This document shows, piece by piece, positions 18,576 through 29,521 of a stretch of DNA of 64,000 nucleotides. The stretch is from Runella sp. MFBS21 (GTDB lineage Bacteria > Bacteroidota > Bacteroidia > Cytophagales > Spirosomataceae), in the NCBI RefSeq assembly GCF_029433105.1, contig NZ_JARNTW010000006.1, positions 124,001-188,000 on the forward strand, read 5' to 3'. The notes under the pieces are model-generated. The model had not been told where the DNA came from and searched no databases. It worked only from the letters and a program-made list of their open reading frames with translations. How positions within the stretch are numbered: position 1 is the stretch's first letter; each line of letters opens with the position of its first letter. A program made the position numbers and the translations under genes.

Positions 18576-19847
18576 TTAGCGACGCTCAGGCTGACTTTCC
18601 AAGTTGAACAAGTCATTTAATACATCAATGAGGGTTTCGGCTTCTCCACGTTTACAGGCTGCTTTGAGCTGAAGTACTGGAAGTTTGATGATTTTTTGCA
18701 TCATACTTGAGGTAATCTTATCTACTTTAGCTACTTCCTCTTCCGACAAGCCCTTCATAAAACGTGACATTTCTTCTTGGCGGATTTGTTCGAGGGCGTT
18801 TTTGAGCTTCTGGATGGTAGGAGATACCACCATTTCTTTCGACCAATCACTAAATTCTTCCAAGGCTTGTGTAATGATTGATTCTACGTGAGGTATAGAA
18901 TCTAAACGACGACTCAAAGCCTCGTTGGCCCGATTTTGGATATTATCTATGTTGTAGACAATCATTCCGGGCACCTGCTCTACATCTGCAGCAATGCTTC
19001 TCGGCACCGACAAATCAATAAGGTATTTGAAAGAATAACGGGATGCAGATTGGAGAAGGGATTGAGTAATAAAGGGTTCATCTCTCACAATCGACGAAAT
19101 AACTACGTCAGCTTTGTTTATCTCCTCTTCGACATTTTCGAAATCCGCAACCGCAAAACCAAGCTCGGAAGCTAATGACTGGGCTTTTTGAAGAGTACGA
19201 TTGACTATCGTGATATTGGTATATTCTTTTTCTTTGAGGTTACGGCATACATCCGTTCCAATTTCGCCCACTCCCAATACCAAAATAGAAGGATTTTCTT
19301 TCAAGGCCGTTACTTGCTCAATAAGCTCTACAGCGACATAAGAAGTCGAAGCTGCTCCATCTCTAAAAGAGGTCTCTTGAGCCACTCGTTTATTAGCAAA
19401 GAAAATAGTATGCAAAAGACGATGCAAAAAGGGTCCCGCCATTCCCAAATCTACTGACCATTGATAAGCGTGCTTGACTTGGTTGGGAATTTGCATATCT
19501 CCTACTACTTGCGAATGCAACCCCGTAGCTACTTCAAATAAATGACGTACAGCTGCTTGCTGAGTAGAATAGTAAGCAAAATAAGGCAAATAGGCTTCAG
19601 TATTTATGAGGCCTTTCTCTATCAAAAGCAACTTAGCAATAGCCACGTTGTGGTCTTCGACAGAGTTATAATAAAACTCAGTACGGTTACAGGTAGAAAC
19701 AACCAAAATATCAGAACCACCAAAAAATTCTTGCACTTTCAACATCAAGGCTTTAGCCTCGTCTTCATTTAATGCAATTTGCTCGCGAATTTCAAGGGGT
19801 GCTGTTTTATAAGAAATACCAACACTTCTAAACTGTAGAGATTCCAT
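18576..19847 (-). CDS. hemA: Glutamyl-tRNA reductase
   Basis: A 423-residue enzyme reducing glutamyl-tRNA to glutamate-1-semialdehyde, the first committed step of C5-pathway tetrapyrrole synthesis. The catalytic Cys is C53 in STCNRTEFY. The NADPH domain starts at ILVLGVGEIGTDVC, and the C-terminal dimerisation helices are present (IRQEEMSRFMKGLSEEEVAKVDKITSSMMQKI). Length is typical. It is divergent from the histidine kinase gene across a 487-bp gap, and haem supply reappears in this window with hemW. Confidence 0.96.
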   Translation of the reverse strand: MESLQFRSVGISYKTAPLEIREQIALNEDEAKALMLKVQEFFGGSDILVVSTCNRTEFYYNSVEDHNVAIAKLLLIEKGLINTEAYLPYFAYYSTQQAAVRHLFEVATGLHSQVVGDMQIPNQVKHAYQWSVDLGMAGPFLHRLLHTIFFANKRVAQETSFRDGAASTSYVAVELIEQVTALKENPSILVLGVGEIGTDVCRNLKEKEYTNITIVNRTLQKAQSLASELGFAVADFENVEEEINKADVVISSIVRDEPFITQSLLQSASRYSFKYLIDLSVPRSIAADVEQVPGMIVYNIDNIQNRANEALSRRLDSIPHVESIITQALEEFSDWSKEMVVSPTIQKLKNALEQIRQEEMSRFMKGLSEEEVAKVDKITSSMMQKIIKLPVLQLKAACKRGEAETLIDVLNDLFNLESQPERR

Positions 19848-20334
19848 GTCACTTACCTTACAAAAAGTTTACAAAGTTATTTCAAAAACCGTTTTCAAAG
19901 AATTAAAATGCGATTACAAAGTAATTTAGAACAAGTATAAATTAGTTCTCATCTATTTAATGCAAGATGGGCTTCTTTAAAAATCGGAATAATGACTTTA
20001 GACACCCCCAAAAACTGACTTTTGTCATATTTGTGCGCACCTCTACAATATCTTGATTCAAAAACTATTAATGCACTATCTCAGAGGCTATCAGCGTTTG
20101 AATCTATGTACGCTTTTTCCAAAAAACTAGATGTGTCTATCCCCTATCTTTATTAATTTAGAAATTATCTAAACAACTAAAACACCCAAAATCTCTTGTT
20201 TTAGGGCTTTTTAGGTTAAGGTAATACCCCTATTTTTTTGAGAGACCTAAATAGCTTTTTAGATAAACCGTTGTATCCTTCATAAATTTGTCATTGATAC
20301 CTCCCAAAATCATCATTCTGCGCCTAGCCAAAAC
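19848..20334. other. 487-bp gap between hemA and the histidine kinase gene
   Basis: It contains the hemA promoter candidate and, for the kinase, a TAAATTTG box at 20283-20290 without a clear upstream TTG. A hairpin with perfect 8-bp arms (20177-20184 and 20197-20204, 12-nt loop) followed by GGCTTTTT looks like a terminator but no gene precedes it. I see no convincing ORF; a 19-codon frame at 20071 is not supported. Confidence 0.5.
19872..19899 (-). promoter_or_regulatory. Candidate hemA promoter
   Basis: On the minus strand TTTG (19899-19896) is followed after 16 bp by TAACTTTG (19879-19872), an exact TAnnTTTG box 24 bp before the hemA start. The spacing is one base short of the usual 17-23. 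Confidence 0.5.
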
Positions 20335-21528
20335 ATGAAGCTCCCTACAATAGATATTTACAGCCAAAAAAATTTGTATCAGATTTTTATTGGAATTAAC
20401 CTTGCTCTTATTGGCATTGCCTCTGTTTTTTATACTTACAACATTGTCGAGAGTCTAGAAGCTCGCGAGAAGCGACAGCTTACAGTATTCGCCCAACTCA
20501 TTGAATATCAAGCCAATCACACAGATCTTACCGAAGACTATACTTCTTTGTTTGAGATTGTGAAAGAAAATATTCAACAAAGCCGGATACAGACTATCAT
20601 TTTGAGCGAAGACTTAGAACCCACTGGCGACATCAATTTAGACCTTCCAAGTAATCTTCCTTTAGCACAGCGACAAGTGCGTGTGAAGGAAGCTTTTGAG
20701 GACATCAAAGAAGACAACCCCCCTATATTAGTTGATTTGTTGGGTACCAAACAATACATTTATTTTAGTGACTCTCCGCTGTTGGTACAGATGCGTTACT
20801 ATCCTTATGTACAGCTATTAAGCTTATTGGTTTTGGCTTTCTTGGCTTATCTGGTTTTTAGTGCCTCTCGAACCGCCGAGCAAAACCGCGTCTGGGTAGG
20901 TCTTGCCAAAGAAACAGCACATCAACTGGGTACGCCTATCGCTTCATTGATGGGGTGGATTGAGTTTTTTCGTACTGACCCTGATCGCTACCCTGATGAA
21001 TATACCATTGAAATGGAAAAAGACATCAAACGTCTTGAGATGATTACTTCTCGTTTTTCTAATATTGGCTCTACTCCTACGATGAAATATGAAAAAATAG
21101 CCGAAGTAGTAGGTCCATTCTTAGATTATCTCAAACGACGCATTTCTACCAAAGTAGAGCTTACCTTTGTAAATGAGCTAGATACGGAGAAAACGATGTT
21201 CTTAAATAGAAACTTATTTGAATGGGTCATTGAAAATATCTGTAAAAACGCCGTAGATGCTATGACGGGGGTCGGAGCTATCAAAGTCAGAATGTTTGCC
21301 CTCAACAAACAAGAGGTTGCAATTGACATAAGTGATACGGGCAAGGGCATTCCTCGTTCAAGTTGGCAAAAAGTATTCAAACCTGGCATCAGTACCAAAA
21401 AACGAGGATGGGGATTAGGGCTAACTTTGGCCAAAAGAATCGTAGAAGAGTATCATGGCGGTAAGCTTTTTGTAAAATACTCAGAAGTAGGCAAAGGCAC
21501 TACTTTCAGAATTATTTTACGACGGTGA
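20335..21528 (+). CDS. Membrane sensor histidine kinase
   Basis: A 397-residue kinase with an N-terminal membrane helix (residues ~14-36), an extracytoplasmic sensor of about 120 residues, a second helix (LLSLLVLAFLAYLVF), then the dimerisation/phosphoacceptor box AKETAHQLGTPIASL with H196, and a HATPase domain with N-box ENICKNAVDAM, G1 DTGKGIP and G2 GWGLGLTLAKRIVEEYHGG. No response-regulator gene is adjacent, so the partner must lie elsewhere. In Cytophagales this kinase is often found beside hemA, though I know of no shown functional link. The stimulus is unknown. Confidence 0.92.
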   Translation: MKLPTIDIYSQKNLYQIFIGINLALIGIASVFYTYNIVESLEAREKRQLTVFAQLIEYQANHTDLTEDYTSLFEIVKENIQQSRIQTIILSEDLEPTGDINLDLPSNLPLAQRQVRVKEAFEDIKEDNPPILVDLLGTKQYIYFSDSPLLVQMRYYPYVQLLSLLVLAFLAYLVFSASRTAEQNRVWVGLAKETAHQLGTPIASLMGWIEFFRTDPDRYPDEYTIEMEKDIKRLEMITSRFSNIGSTPTMKYEKIAEVVGPFLDYLKRRISTKVELTFVNELDTEKTMFLNRNLFEWVIENICKNAVDAMTGVGAIKVRMFALNKQEVAIDISDTGKGIPRSSWQKVFKPGISTKKRGWGLGLTLAKRIVEEYHGGKLFVKYSEVGKGTTFRIILRR

Positions 21529-21530
21529 GT

Positions 21531-22604
21531 TTAGGCGTCAGTTGGGCCTTCTTCACGGGTTTCCTTTTCAAGTTTTTCTTGAGCTAGCTCTTTATCTTCT
21601 TCAGTAGGCTTAGGCTCGTCATGAATTATCGCTGCTCGCGGCTCATACTGTAGTTTAATGTACATTGGAAAGTGATCCGAGCCACTATTTTTGAGACGGG
21701 CGATTTTGATTAGCGTGAAATCTATCGAACAAAAAATATGGTCGAGAGGAAAACGAAGAAAGGGGATTTTGGCATGAAAAGTATTAAAAAAGCCCCTCCC
21801 ACGCCGAGGATCTAATAAGCCACTCATTTTTTGGAACAAAGAGGTGGTGTAGCTCCATGCTACATCATTGAGATCCCCACAGACCAATACGGGCAGCTTA
21901 CTTTCTTTGGCCATTTTTGCCACTATCAAAAGTTCTTTGTCTCGCTCTGTTGAGCGTGGGTTTTCTTGAGGAACAGGAGGCGTAGGATGAATACAAAAAA
22001 GCTGGATAAATTCGCCCGACCTCAACTGCAGCTTGGAATGAATAGAAGGCACACCTTCCTCTACCAAGTATTCGACTCGCTCTTCGGACAGAGGGAGTTT
22101 GGAATAAAGCAACATCCCGTACGTATTTTCGAGAGGGACATGTACAAAATAAGGATAGTTTTTTTCTAAGGGGGCTAAATTCTCCTTCCACCATTGATCG
22201 GTTTCTGAAAGCAACACAATATCTGAATCCACTTGGGCAAATAGCTTAAGAAAAGGCTGACAAGATCGATTGTACTGATATACATTCCACATTACTAAGC
22301 TCAGCGTACGGTCGGGATTAGTGATACGGGTTTTGAGTAACTGTTTAGAAGCAAAAGGTGTAAAAGGAAAAACCTGCCAAAAAAGATAAATACTAGCCCC
22401 CAGCATCGCTACTATCGTTCCCCAGTCTTTCCAGTCATTTTGGAAATCCATAAAAGGATAAATCAATATGATAGAAAGTGCTAATAGGAGTTTTTGCACA
22501 CGAGGAAACTCAAACACGCGAAACGTCCAATAATCGCTTCTGACAAAAGGTAGGAGTGTGGTGACTAAAATAAATCCACTCAACGATTGTAAAAACAGCT
22601 TCAA
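21531..22604 (-). CDS. Membrane-anchored endonuclease/exonuclease/phosphatase family protein
   Basis: A 357-residue protein with two or three N-terminal membrane helices (residues ~1-85: FLQSLSGFILVTTLLPF, LLLALSIILIYPF, IVAMLGASIYLFWQV) and a C-terminal EEP domain: MWNVYQYN (Asn of the metal site), LLSETDQWW (Glu/Asp), VCGDLNDVAWSYT (catalytic Asp-Asn) and SGSDHFPMYI (Asp-His). The catalytic domain faces the periplasm if the helices are as drawn. A charged Glu/Lys tail closes it. Substrates in this family range from DNA to phosphoinositides and sphingolipids, so the role is open. It is convergent with the kinase gene, 2 bp apart. Confidence 0.88.
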   Translation of the reverse strand: MKLFLQSLSGFILVTTLLPFVRSDYWTFRVFEFPRVQKLLLALSIILIYPFMDFQNDWKDWGTIVAMLGASIYLFWQVFPFTPFASKQLLKTRITNPDRTLSLVMWNVYQYNRSCQPFLKLFAQVDSDIVLLSETDQWWKENLAPLEKNYPYFVHVPLENTYGMLLYSKLPLSEERVEYLVEEGVPSIHSKLQLRSGEFIQLFCIHPTPPVPQENPRSTERDKELLIVAKMAKESKLPVLVCGDLNDVAWSYTTSLFQKMSGLLDPRRGRGFFNTFHAKIPFLRFPLDHIFCSIDFTLIKIARLKNSGSDHFPMYIKLQYEPRAAIIHDEPKPTEEDKELAQEKLEKETREEGPTDA

Positions 22605-24470
<1,866 letters not shown>

Positions 24471-24479
24471 TTTGGAAAT

Positions 24480-24538
24480 GAGTTGATTTGAAAATTTGGG
24501 AATGAGCATTTTCAAATTTTCAAATTTTCAAATTGATA
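24480..24538 (+). repeat. Inverted TTTGAAAATTTG / CAAATTTTCAAA repeat between atpD and atpC
   Basis: The 72-bp intergenic holds one ATTTGAAAATTTG unit followed by about three overlapping copies of the 8-bp step TTTTCAAA. The first unit is the exact reverse complement of part of the copies, so a 13-bp AT-only stem around GGAATGAGCATTTT can form in the mRNA between the two ATP synthase genes. Confidence 0.65.
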
Positions 24539-24542
24539 TACT

Positions 24543-24782
24543 ATGACACTAGAAATCATTACTCCCGATAAAAAAGTCTTTTCAGGCGAAGCCAGTGCGG
24601 TAACGTTTCCTGGCACCGAAGGGCAGTTTCAGGTATTAAACAACCACGCGCCCCTTGTGAGTACCCTTGGTAAAGGCAATATCGTCGTAGAAGGCTCTCA
24701 TAAAGAAACTTTTACGGTAGACGGTGGCGTAGTAGAAGTACTCAACAACAAAGTGCTTGTACTAGCCGAATCGATTTTATAG
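24543..24782 (+). CDS. atpC: F0F1 ATP synthase subunit epsilon (short form)
   Basis: A 79-residue epsilon subunit: LEIITPDKKVFSGEASAVTFPGTEGQFQVLNNHAPLV is the classical N-terminal beta-sandwich start, ending with VDGGVVEVLNNKVLVLAE. The C-terminal helical hairpin, which inhibits ATP hydrolysis in E. coli, is absent; this short form is usual in Bacteroidota. It follows atpD by 72 bp and is closed by a strong terminator. Confidence 0.95.
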   Translation: MTLEIITPDKKVFSGEASAVTFPGTEGQFQVLNNHAPLVSTLGKGNIVVEGSHKETFTVDGGVVEVLNNKVLVLAESIL

Positions 24783-24806
24783 GTGCTTTTTTGCGCCAAA
24801 AATATC

Positions 24807-24839
24807 AGCGTGGGACTCTAAAAGTTCCACGCTTTTTTT
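24807..24839 (+). terminator. Terminator of atpDC
   Basis: Arms 24807-24817 and 24823-24833 form an 11-bp stem with one G-U pair and a CTAAA loop, followed by seven T. Confidence 0.9.
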
Positions 24840-24926
24840 GTGTTTCTTTCTTTGATATTTTCTTTATCATCCAATCTTTTTCGCTACTTTCAAAGTATAT
24901 TTCAACAAATCACAAAATCATAAAAG

Positions 24927-26474
24927 ATGAAATCCATTCAGCGTTTGGGTCTAATTATTTTCTTGTTAGGCTTTGGATTGTGGCTTTATACTTTGTCAAT
25001 GAATGAATTTAGGCTTACGACAACGATTTTAGAAAACAATCTTAAGCCAGAGCATCAAGCCACTTTGGGAAAAGCCTTACAACCTTTGCTCAACAAAACT
25101 TACACCAACGGATGGCGTTTTACTTATGAATTTGACCAAATTTTCAATCGTCTTAATAACTCTTATAAAGCTGCTCAACAGTGGGACAAAGTCATTTATG
25201 ACGAATATAGTTTTAATATTACAAAAGCATCCGCTAACGGCCCGCTCAAAACCCAACCTTTGTTGTGGCTGTTTTTGACCTTTGGCTTATCCATTATAGG
25301 AATACTTCTCTACATACTTCCTGACATCCAACAGCTTGCAGGGATCAAAAACAACCATATTTTTCAAAATGCAGCAACTTCTCGTGGATGGATTGGGTGG
25401 GGAGTAGGCACTTTTCTGATTTTTTTCTACATTCTTCTTTATTATTATCCCCAATATTTGGTCAATTGGACGATGTTGGTTGACCCAATCAGCCAATCAT
25501 TAAATGGCGGCGAAGCAAGTCGATGGTTTTTATACGGTTTTTTGTATACACTCTGTGTAGCTGTAATGGGTATCAGAATGCTTATCAAATACCGTCATAG
25601 CCGCTATCAACAATGGCGAACCTTGTCTGTTATATTTTTCCAGACAGCCTTTGCTTTCATCGTTCCAGAAATACTGGTCAGCCTTAACAAGCCTTACTAC
25701 GACTTCAAAAATATCTGGCCTTTAGATTATGATTTCTTCTTTGATTATCACCTAAACAGCCTGATTCAGAGTGGGGGTTTGGGCATTTTTATGTTGGTAT
25801 GGGGTATCTTGCTTTTTTTGGTGGGAGTTCCTATCATGACTTATTTTTTTGGAAAACGATGGTATTGCTCTTGGGTGTGCGGATGTGGTGGCCTTGCCGA
25901 AACCCTTGGTGACCCCTATCGGCAGCTCTCTGACAAATCCCTTAAATCCTGGAAAATAGAACGTTATCTTATTCATGGAGTACTAGTATTTGCAGTAGTG
26001 ATGACCGCTATGGTACTCTACACCTATTTTACTGGCTCGGCCAATGTACTTTTTGTGGATAGCAATAGCGTTCGTTCTGCCTACGGATTTTGGATTGGAG
26101 GCATTTTTGCAGGAGTGGTAGGAACTGGTTTTTATCCTTTAATGGGCAATCGAGTATGGTGCCGATTTGGGTGCCCTTTGGCGGCTTATTTAGGCTTATG
26201 GCAAAAAAAGAAATCACGTTTTAGAATCACAACCAATGGCGGCCAATGTATTTCGTGTGGCAATTGTTCTACTTATTGTGAAATGGGTATCGACGTACGA
26301 GCTTATGCCCAACGTGGCCAAGATATTGTGAGATCTTCTTGTGTAGGATGTGGGATGTGTTCCGCAGTATGCCCTCGCGGCGTCCTTAACCTTGAAAATG
26401 CTTCAGAAAATTCGCGGGTCATGATTGCCCCTGAAATATTACTTGGCAATGACATGACCCATCACCAATCCTAA
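24927..26474 (+). CDS. Membrane 4Fe-4S polyferredoxin (NapH/NosR-like)
   Basis: A 515-residue inner-membrane electron-transfer protein. Membrane helices are visible near residues 6-24, 110-132, 155-175, 200-220, 280-305, 350-370 and 385-410. Cytoplasmic Cys motifs follow the NapH/NosR/RdxA pattern: C314-x3-C318-x-C320, then CRFGCP, and two ferredoxin sites, C441-x2-C444-x2-C447-x3-C451 and C472-x2-C475-x2-C478-x3-C482-P. A ~90-residue extracytoplasmic segment follows the first helix. It should pass electrons from the quinone pool or NADH to an unknown acceptor. It stands alone, so the partner is not evident. Confidence 0.85.
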   Translation: MKSIQRLGLIIFLLGFGLWLYTLSMNEFRLTTTILENNLKPEHQATLGKALQPLLNKTYTNGWRFTYEFDQIFNRLNNSYKAAQQWDKVIYDEYSFNITKASANGPLKTQPLLWLFLTFGLSIIGILLYILPDIQQLAGIKNNHIFQNAATSRGWIGWGVGTFLIFFYILLYYYPQYLVNWTMLVDPISQSLNGGEASRWFLYGFLYTLCVAVMGIRMLIKYRHSRYQQWRTLSVIFFQTAFAFIVPEILVSLNKPYYDFKNIWPLDYDFFFDYHLNSLIQSGGLGIFMLVWGILLFLVGVPIMTYFFGKRWYCSWVCGCGGLAETLGDPYRQLSDKSLKSWKIERYLIHGVLVFAVVMTAMVLYTYFTGSANVLFVDSNSVRSAYGFWIGGIFAGVVGTGFYPLMGNRVWCRFGCPLAAYLGLWQKKKSRFRITTNGGQCISCGNCSTYCEMGIDVRAYAQRGQDIVRSSCVGCGMCSAVCPRGVLNLENASENSRVMIAPEILLGNDMTHHQS

Positions 26475-28006
26475 AACCCATAACGAAGCCCTGCCCCTAA
26501 TCCAAATAGCTGAGGCTTAGCTTCAAAAACTGCACTCGCTCGCGTTGTAGAACCTAATGATTGCTGATAATTGCCACTTACCAAAGTAGTCCAATGCTTA
26601 TTCATACGATATTGGACTCTCAATCCAGTACTAGCCGACAACGACAATGTACGGTAGGGATTATCGGCCCCGCTGACAGTCACTACCCGCTCCTGTCCAG
26701 TTTCGAAACTATTTCGTAGAAAAATATTATTTACCACTCCTCCCAGCACCCACAATGAAAGCTTGCTTTTGGCTTTAATGATTGCATATCCAGCTTGTAC
26801 AGGTACTTGAAGGTATTGATAAGAATTACTGATGCTTTGGGTAGTAGCCAAAGTCTGAATTTGTGATTTGTCAGTGATAAGTCCCGGAAAATCACTAGCA
26901 ACGTTCTTGGAGTTATTAGTACTATAATTTACGGCTGCTTCCAAGTTGTTAACATAACTATTGCTAAAAGCATCAAATCCGCTTGTTCCTTCAAACCTCG
27001 AATTTCCTTGCAAATAATTCAGCCCTGTTTCCAGAGACCATCTTTGGTTGAGTTGAAGCCCCCCTTGCCATTGTAAAGCATACGAAAGTGACGAACGATT
27101 GGTACTGGTAGTACTTCGATTGGTGACATTTGCCAAGGCATACTGCCCCGATGCATTAAATGCTCTGCTAGGAACATTTCCACCAATAGAGACACCTGCA
27201 TTATAACTTGCTGGCATTACTCCTACAGAGGCCCAATATTCTTTAGGAAGTGATTTTTTCTTATTTGCTGACTCGCTGGGCACCTCTTGATAAGCTACCC
27301 ACGGTTGCCGTTCTGTAAGTCCCAGCAAGTCTTGCAAATTTTTGATAGAAAGTGAATTAATAGAACGTGATATGGATATAATATCTTGGTTAGTAGCTGC
27401 TGCTACCACCTCCGCACTTGTATTTTCCACGTTAGAATGAGAAACGCCATTAGAAGTTCGAGCCTCCACTTTAGATGCTATAGCTATAGTAGTAGTCTCC
27501 AAGGTGGGCGACAGTTTCTCATTTTGGGAGTCAATATCAGAACTCACATTTTGCGAGTTAGTTCTCAATGTTTTTTGAGACTTTTGGGGAGACAAAGCCA
27601 AGTCTTGTTTTTTAGATAATTTTAAAGACGTAGCAGCTTCTTCTCTTGCTATAATACTTGTTTGTGGTATCTGGGCGACAGAAGCTTGCCCATCAGGAGC
27701 TGATATTTTATTGTCTTTTTCTACAATTTTACTTTTTGCACCACTTTGAGCAATATCATTTGGAGAACTGGTAGTTTGGTTGAGCCACCCTACTCTTACC
27801 GATATCATTATGAGCACTACACTTGCTGCAGCAAGCCATCTCATATTCTGAGCACTTTTCCAAAAAGGTACAATTAAGGCCCGCTCTTCATCTTCGTCCA
27901 ATCTTTCCTCAATTTTTGCCCACACTGAAGCCGGAGGAGCTTCTTCGGCCTCCTCAAAAGCTTTGCGCCAGTTGTACTCAAAATTATTTTCTTCCGCCGT
28001 ATCCAT
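26471..28006 (-). CDS. Putative dual-membrane anti-sigma factor with C-terminal outer-membrane barrel
   Basis: A 511-residue protein with three parts. Residues 1-50 are acidic and cytoplasmic-looking (NWRKAFEEAEEAPPASVWAKIEERL), a type common in Bacteroidota anti-sigma proteins. Residues ~56-72 form one membrane helix. Residues ~75-240 are a Ser/Thr/Gln/Lys linker of low complexity. Residues ~250-511 look like an outer-membrane beta-barrel: alternating strands such as YWASVGVMPASYNAGVSIGG, ending with an aromatic Phe in GLGAGLRYGF. The gene lies 30 bp behind an ECF sigma gene on the same strand. This layout matches the dual membrane-spanning anti-sigma factors reported in Bacteroides. Its signal is unknown. 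Confidence 0.75.
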   Translation of the reverse strand: MDTAEENNFEYNWRKAFEEAEEAPPASVWAKIEERLDEDEERALIVPFWKSAQNMRWLAAASVVLIMISVRVGWLNQTTSSPNDIAQSGAKSKIVEKDNKISAPDGQASVAQIPQTSIIAREEAATSLKLSKKQDLALSPQKSQKTLRTNSQNVSSDIDSQNEKLSPTLETTTIAIASKVEARTSNGVSHSNVENTSAEVVAAATNQDIISISRSINSLSIKNLQDLLGLTERQPWVAYQEVPSESANKKKSLPKEYWASVGVMPASYNAGVSIGGNVPSRAFNASGQYALANVTNRSTTSTNRSSLSYALQWQGGLQLNQRWSLETGLNYLQGNSRFEGTSGFDAFSNSYVNNLEAAVNYSTNNSKNVASDFPGLITDKSQIQTLATTQSISNSYQYLQVPVQAGYAIIKAKSKLSLWVLGGVVNNIFLRNSFETGQERVVTVSGADNPYRTLSLSASTGLRVQYRMNKHWTTLVSGNYQQSLGSTTRASAVFEAKPQLFGLGAGLRYGF

Positions 28007-28036
28007 TTCTCAATTCCAAACTTGTTTTTTTCTTAC

Positions 28037-28594
28037 TTACTTCCTCTCTGCACTTTCCAATATCTTGGCTTGTAATAATTGTTTTGCCCGAGCATATTGC
28101 GATTTAGATGTACCTTCTGATATACCTAGCATTTCCGCGATTTCGTTGTGTTGATACCCTTCTATTGCGTAGAGATTAAATACAGATTGACATCCTGGCG
28201 GTAACTCTCGGACCATGGCTAGTAGCTGTTGGTACTGAATACCCGAAAGTGCGGTTTCTGTTTCGGAGGCTACTTCCATATGATTTTCTACATCAGCCTG
28301 CTCCAAATAAGGTTTTTCTTTGCGTAGATATGAAATAGCAGTATTAATAACCACCCTCTTTATCCATGCTTCGAGAGGACAGTCATAACGAAAAGTGTGA
28401 ATTTGACTAAAAACCTTTACAAATGCCTCCTGAAGCACATCTTCAGCCTCAAAACGACTACGTGTGTAGCGTTGACAGACCGCAAACATCCGCCCGGCAA
28501 AGCGCTCATAGAGCGTTCGCTGGGATATGCGGTCTTTATTTCGACACCCTTCTACTAACGTTCGTTCATCTTTCATGTATGCCGTTATACTCAC
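28037..28594 (-). CDS. ECF-type RNA polymerase sigma factor
   Basis: A 185-residue sigma-70 family factor. Region 2 is seen in LYERFAGRMFAVCQRYTRSRFEAEDVLQEAFVKVFSQI, with the following FRYDCPLEAWIKRVVINTAISYLRK typical of Bacteroidota ECF factors; region 4 has LPPGCQSVFNLYAIEGYQHNEIAEMLGISEGTSKSQYARAK-type helix-turn-helix. A start six codons later (28576) is also possible. It precedes the probable anti-sigma gene, with which it forms a signalling pair; the regulon cannot be inferred. Confidence 0.93.
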   Translation of the reverse strand: MSITAYMKDERTLVEGCRNKDRISQRTLYERFAGRMFAVCQRYTRSRFEAEDVLQEAFVKVFSQIHTFRYDCPLEAWIKRVVINTAISYLRKEKPYLEQADVENHMEVASETETALSGIQYQQLLAMVRELPPGCQSVFNLYAIEGYQHNEIAEMLGISEGTSKSQYARAKQLLQAKILESAERK

Positions 28595-28649
28595 AAGACG
28601 CTAGCAATTACAAAAAAGTTGGAATGACACAGCAAAAATTTAAAAAACT

Positions 28650-29324
28650 TTAGGCCTTCATCTTCAATTGTTCAATTAGCCTTAAAGCCTCACTTATTCT
28701 TTTTTCCAAAGCTTCCCAATCTTGATTTTTGAGGATTTCGGGAGTCAATAGGCGCGAGCCTATTCCGACTGCATCGGCTCCCGCCCCAAACCACGCTTTT
28801 AAGCTTTCTGCGGTTGGTTCTACGCCACCTGTCACTAGCACTGTAGTCCAAGGCATCGGTGCTTTGAGGGCTTTCACAAACGATGGTCCGAGACTATCGC
28901 CAGGAAATAACTTGACAATTTCGACACCCCATGCCTCTGCATTTGAAATCTCCGTCAAGGTAGCACAGCCTGGCAGATACGCTACTTTGCGGAGATTACA
29001 TATTTTAGCTACTTCCGAATTAAAGCTAGGACTTACAATGAAATTGGCCCCTAGCTGCAAATACAGTGCCGCGGTAGCAGGGTCAATGATAGTGCCTACT
29101 CCTAGTACTAAATCGGGATAATCTTGCCGCGCAAATTTGACTAGCTCTGCAAATAACTCATGCGCAAAATCACCTCTATTTGTCAACTCAAATGCTCTTA
29201 TTCCTGCTTTGTAGCTAGCTTTCAAAACATTTTTACAGATATCTATGTCGTTATTACTAAACAACGGAACCAAAGGAACCTGATGCATTACTTGATACAC
29301 ATGAAGACGAGAAAAGCGAGCCAT
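28650..29324 (-). CDS. eda: KDPG/KHG aldolase (2-dehydro-3-deoxyphosphogluconate aldolase)
   Basis: A 224-residue class I aldolase cleaving 2-keto-3-deoxy-6-phosphogluconate to pyruvate and glyceraldehyde-3-phosphate, or a related 2-keto acid. The family residues are present: Glu in FELTNRG, the region LGVGTIIDPATA, SPSFNSEVAKICN, the Schiff-base Lys in VEIVKLFPGD and the phosphate loop VTGGVEPTAESLKAWFGAGADAVGIGS. No kinase, dehydratase or sugar transporter is nearby, so whether it serves hexuronates or another acid is open. Confidence 0.9.
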   Translation of the reverse strand: MARFSRLHVYQVMHQVPLVPLFSNNDIDICKNVLKASYKAGIRAFELTNRGDFAHELFAELVKFARQDYPDLVLGVGTIIDPATAALYLQLGANFIVSPSFNSEVAKICNLRKVAYLPGCATLTEISNAEAWGVEIVKLFPGDSLGPSFVKALKAPMPWTTVLVTGGVEPTAESLKAWFGAGADAVGIGSRLLTPEILKNQDWEALEKRISEALRLIEQLKMKA

Positions 29325-29521
29325 AAAAAATTAAATAGTTTTATAATTAAAATAAATGTAATTAAGTAGAATCAAACAAGGATAATCATTTTCATTAAAT
29401 CACTGATTATCAACACAAACAATGAATAATATATACCCTTAAGCACTTAAATGAGTCTTTTGGGTGAACAATTTAAGGTTCCTTTTTAGTTAATTCAAAA
29501 ACAACTTTTTCTTAATCACTA

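Noticed and set aside
20071-20130. 19-codon frame in the hemA-kinase gap
   Set aside because: Too short, with no start signal or conservation evidence to support it.
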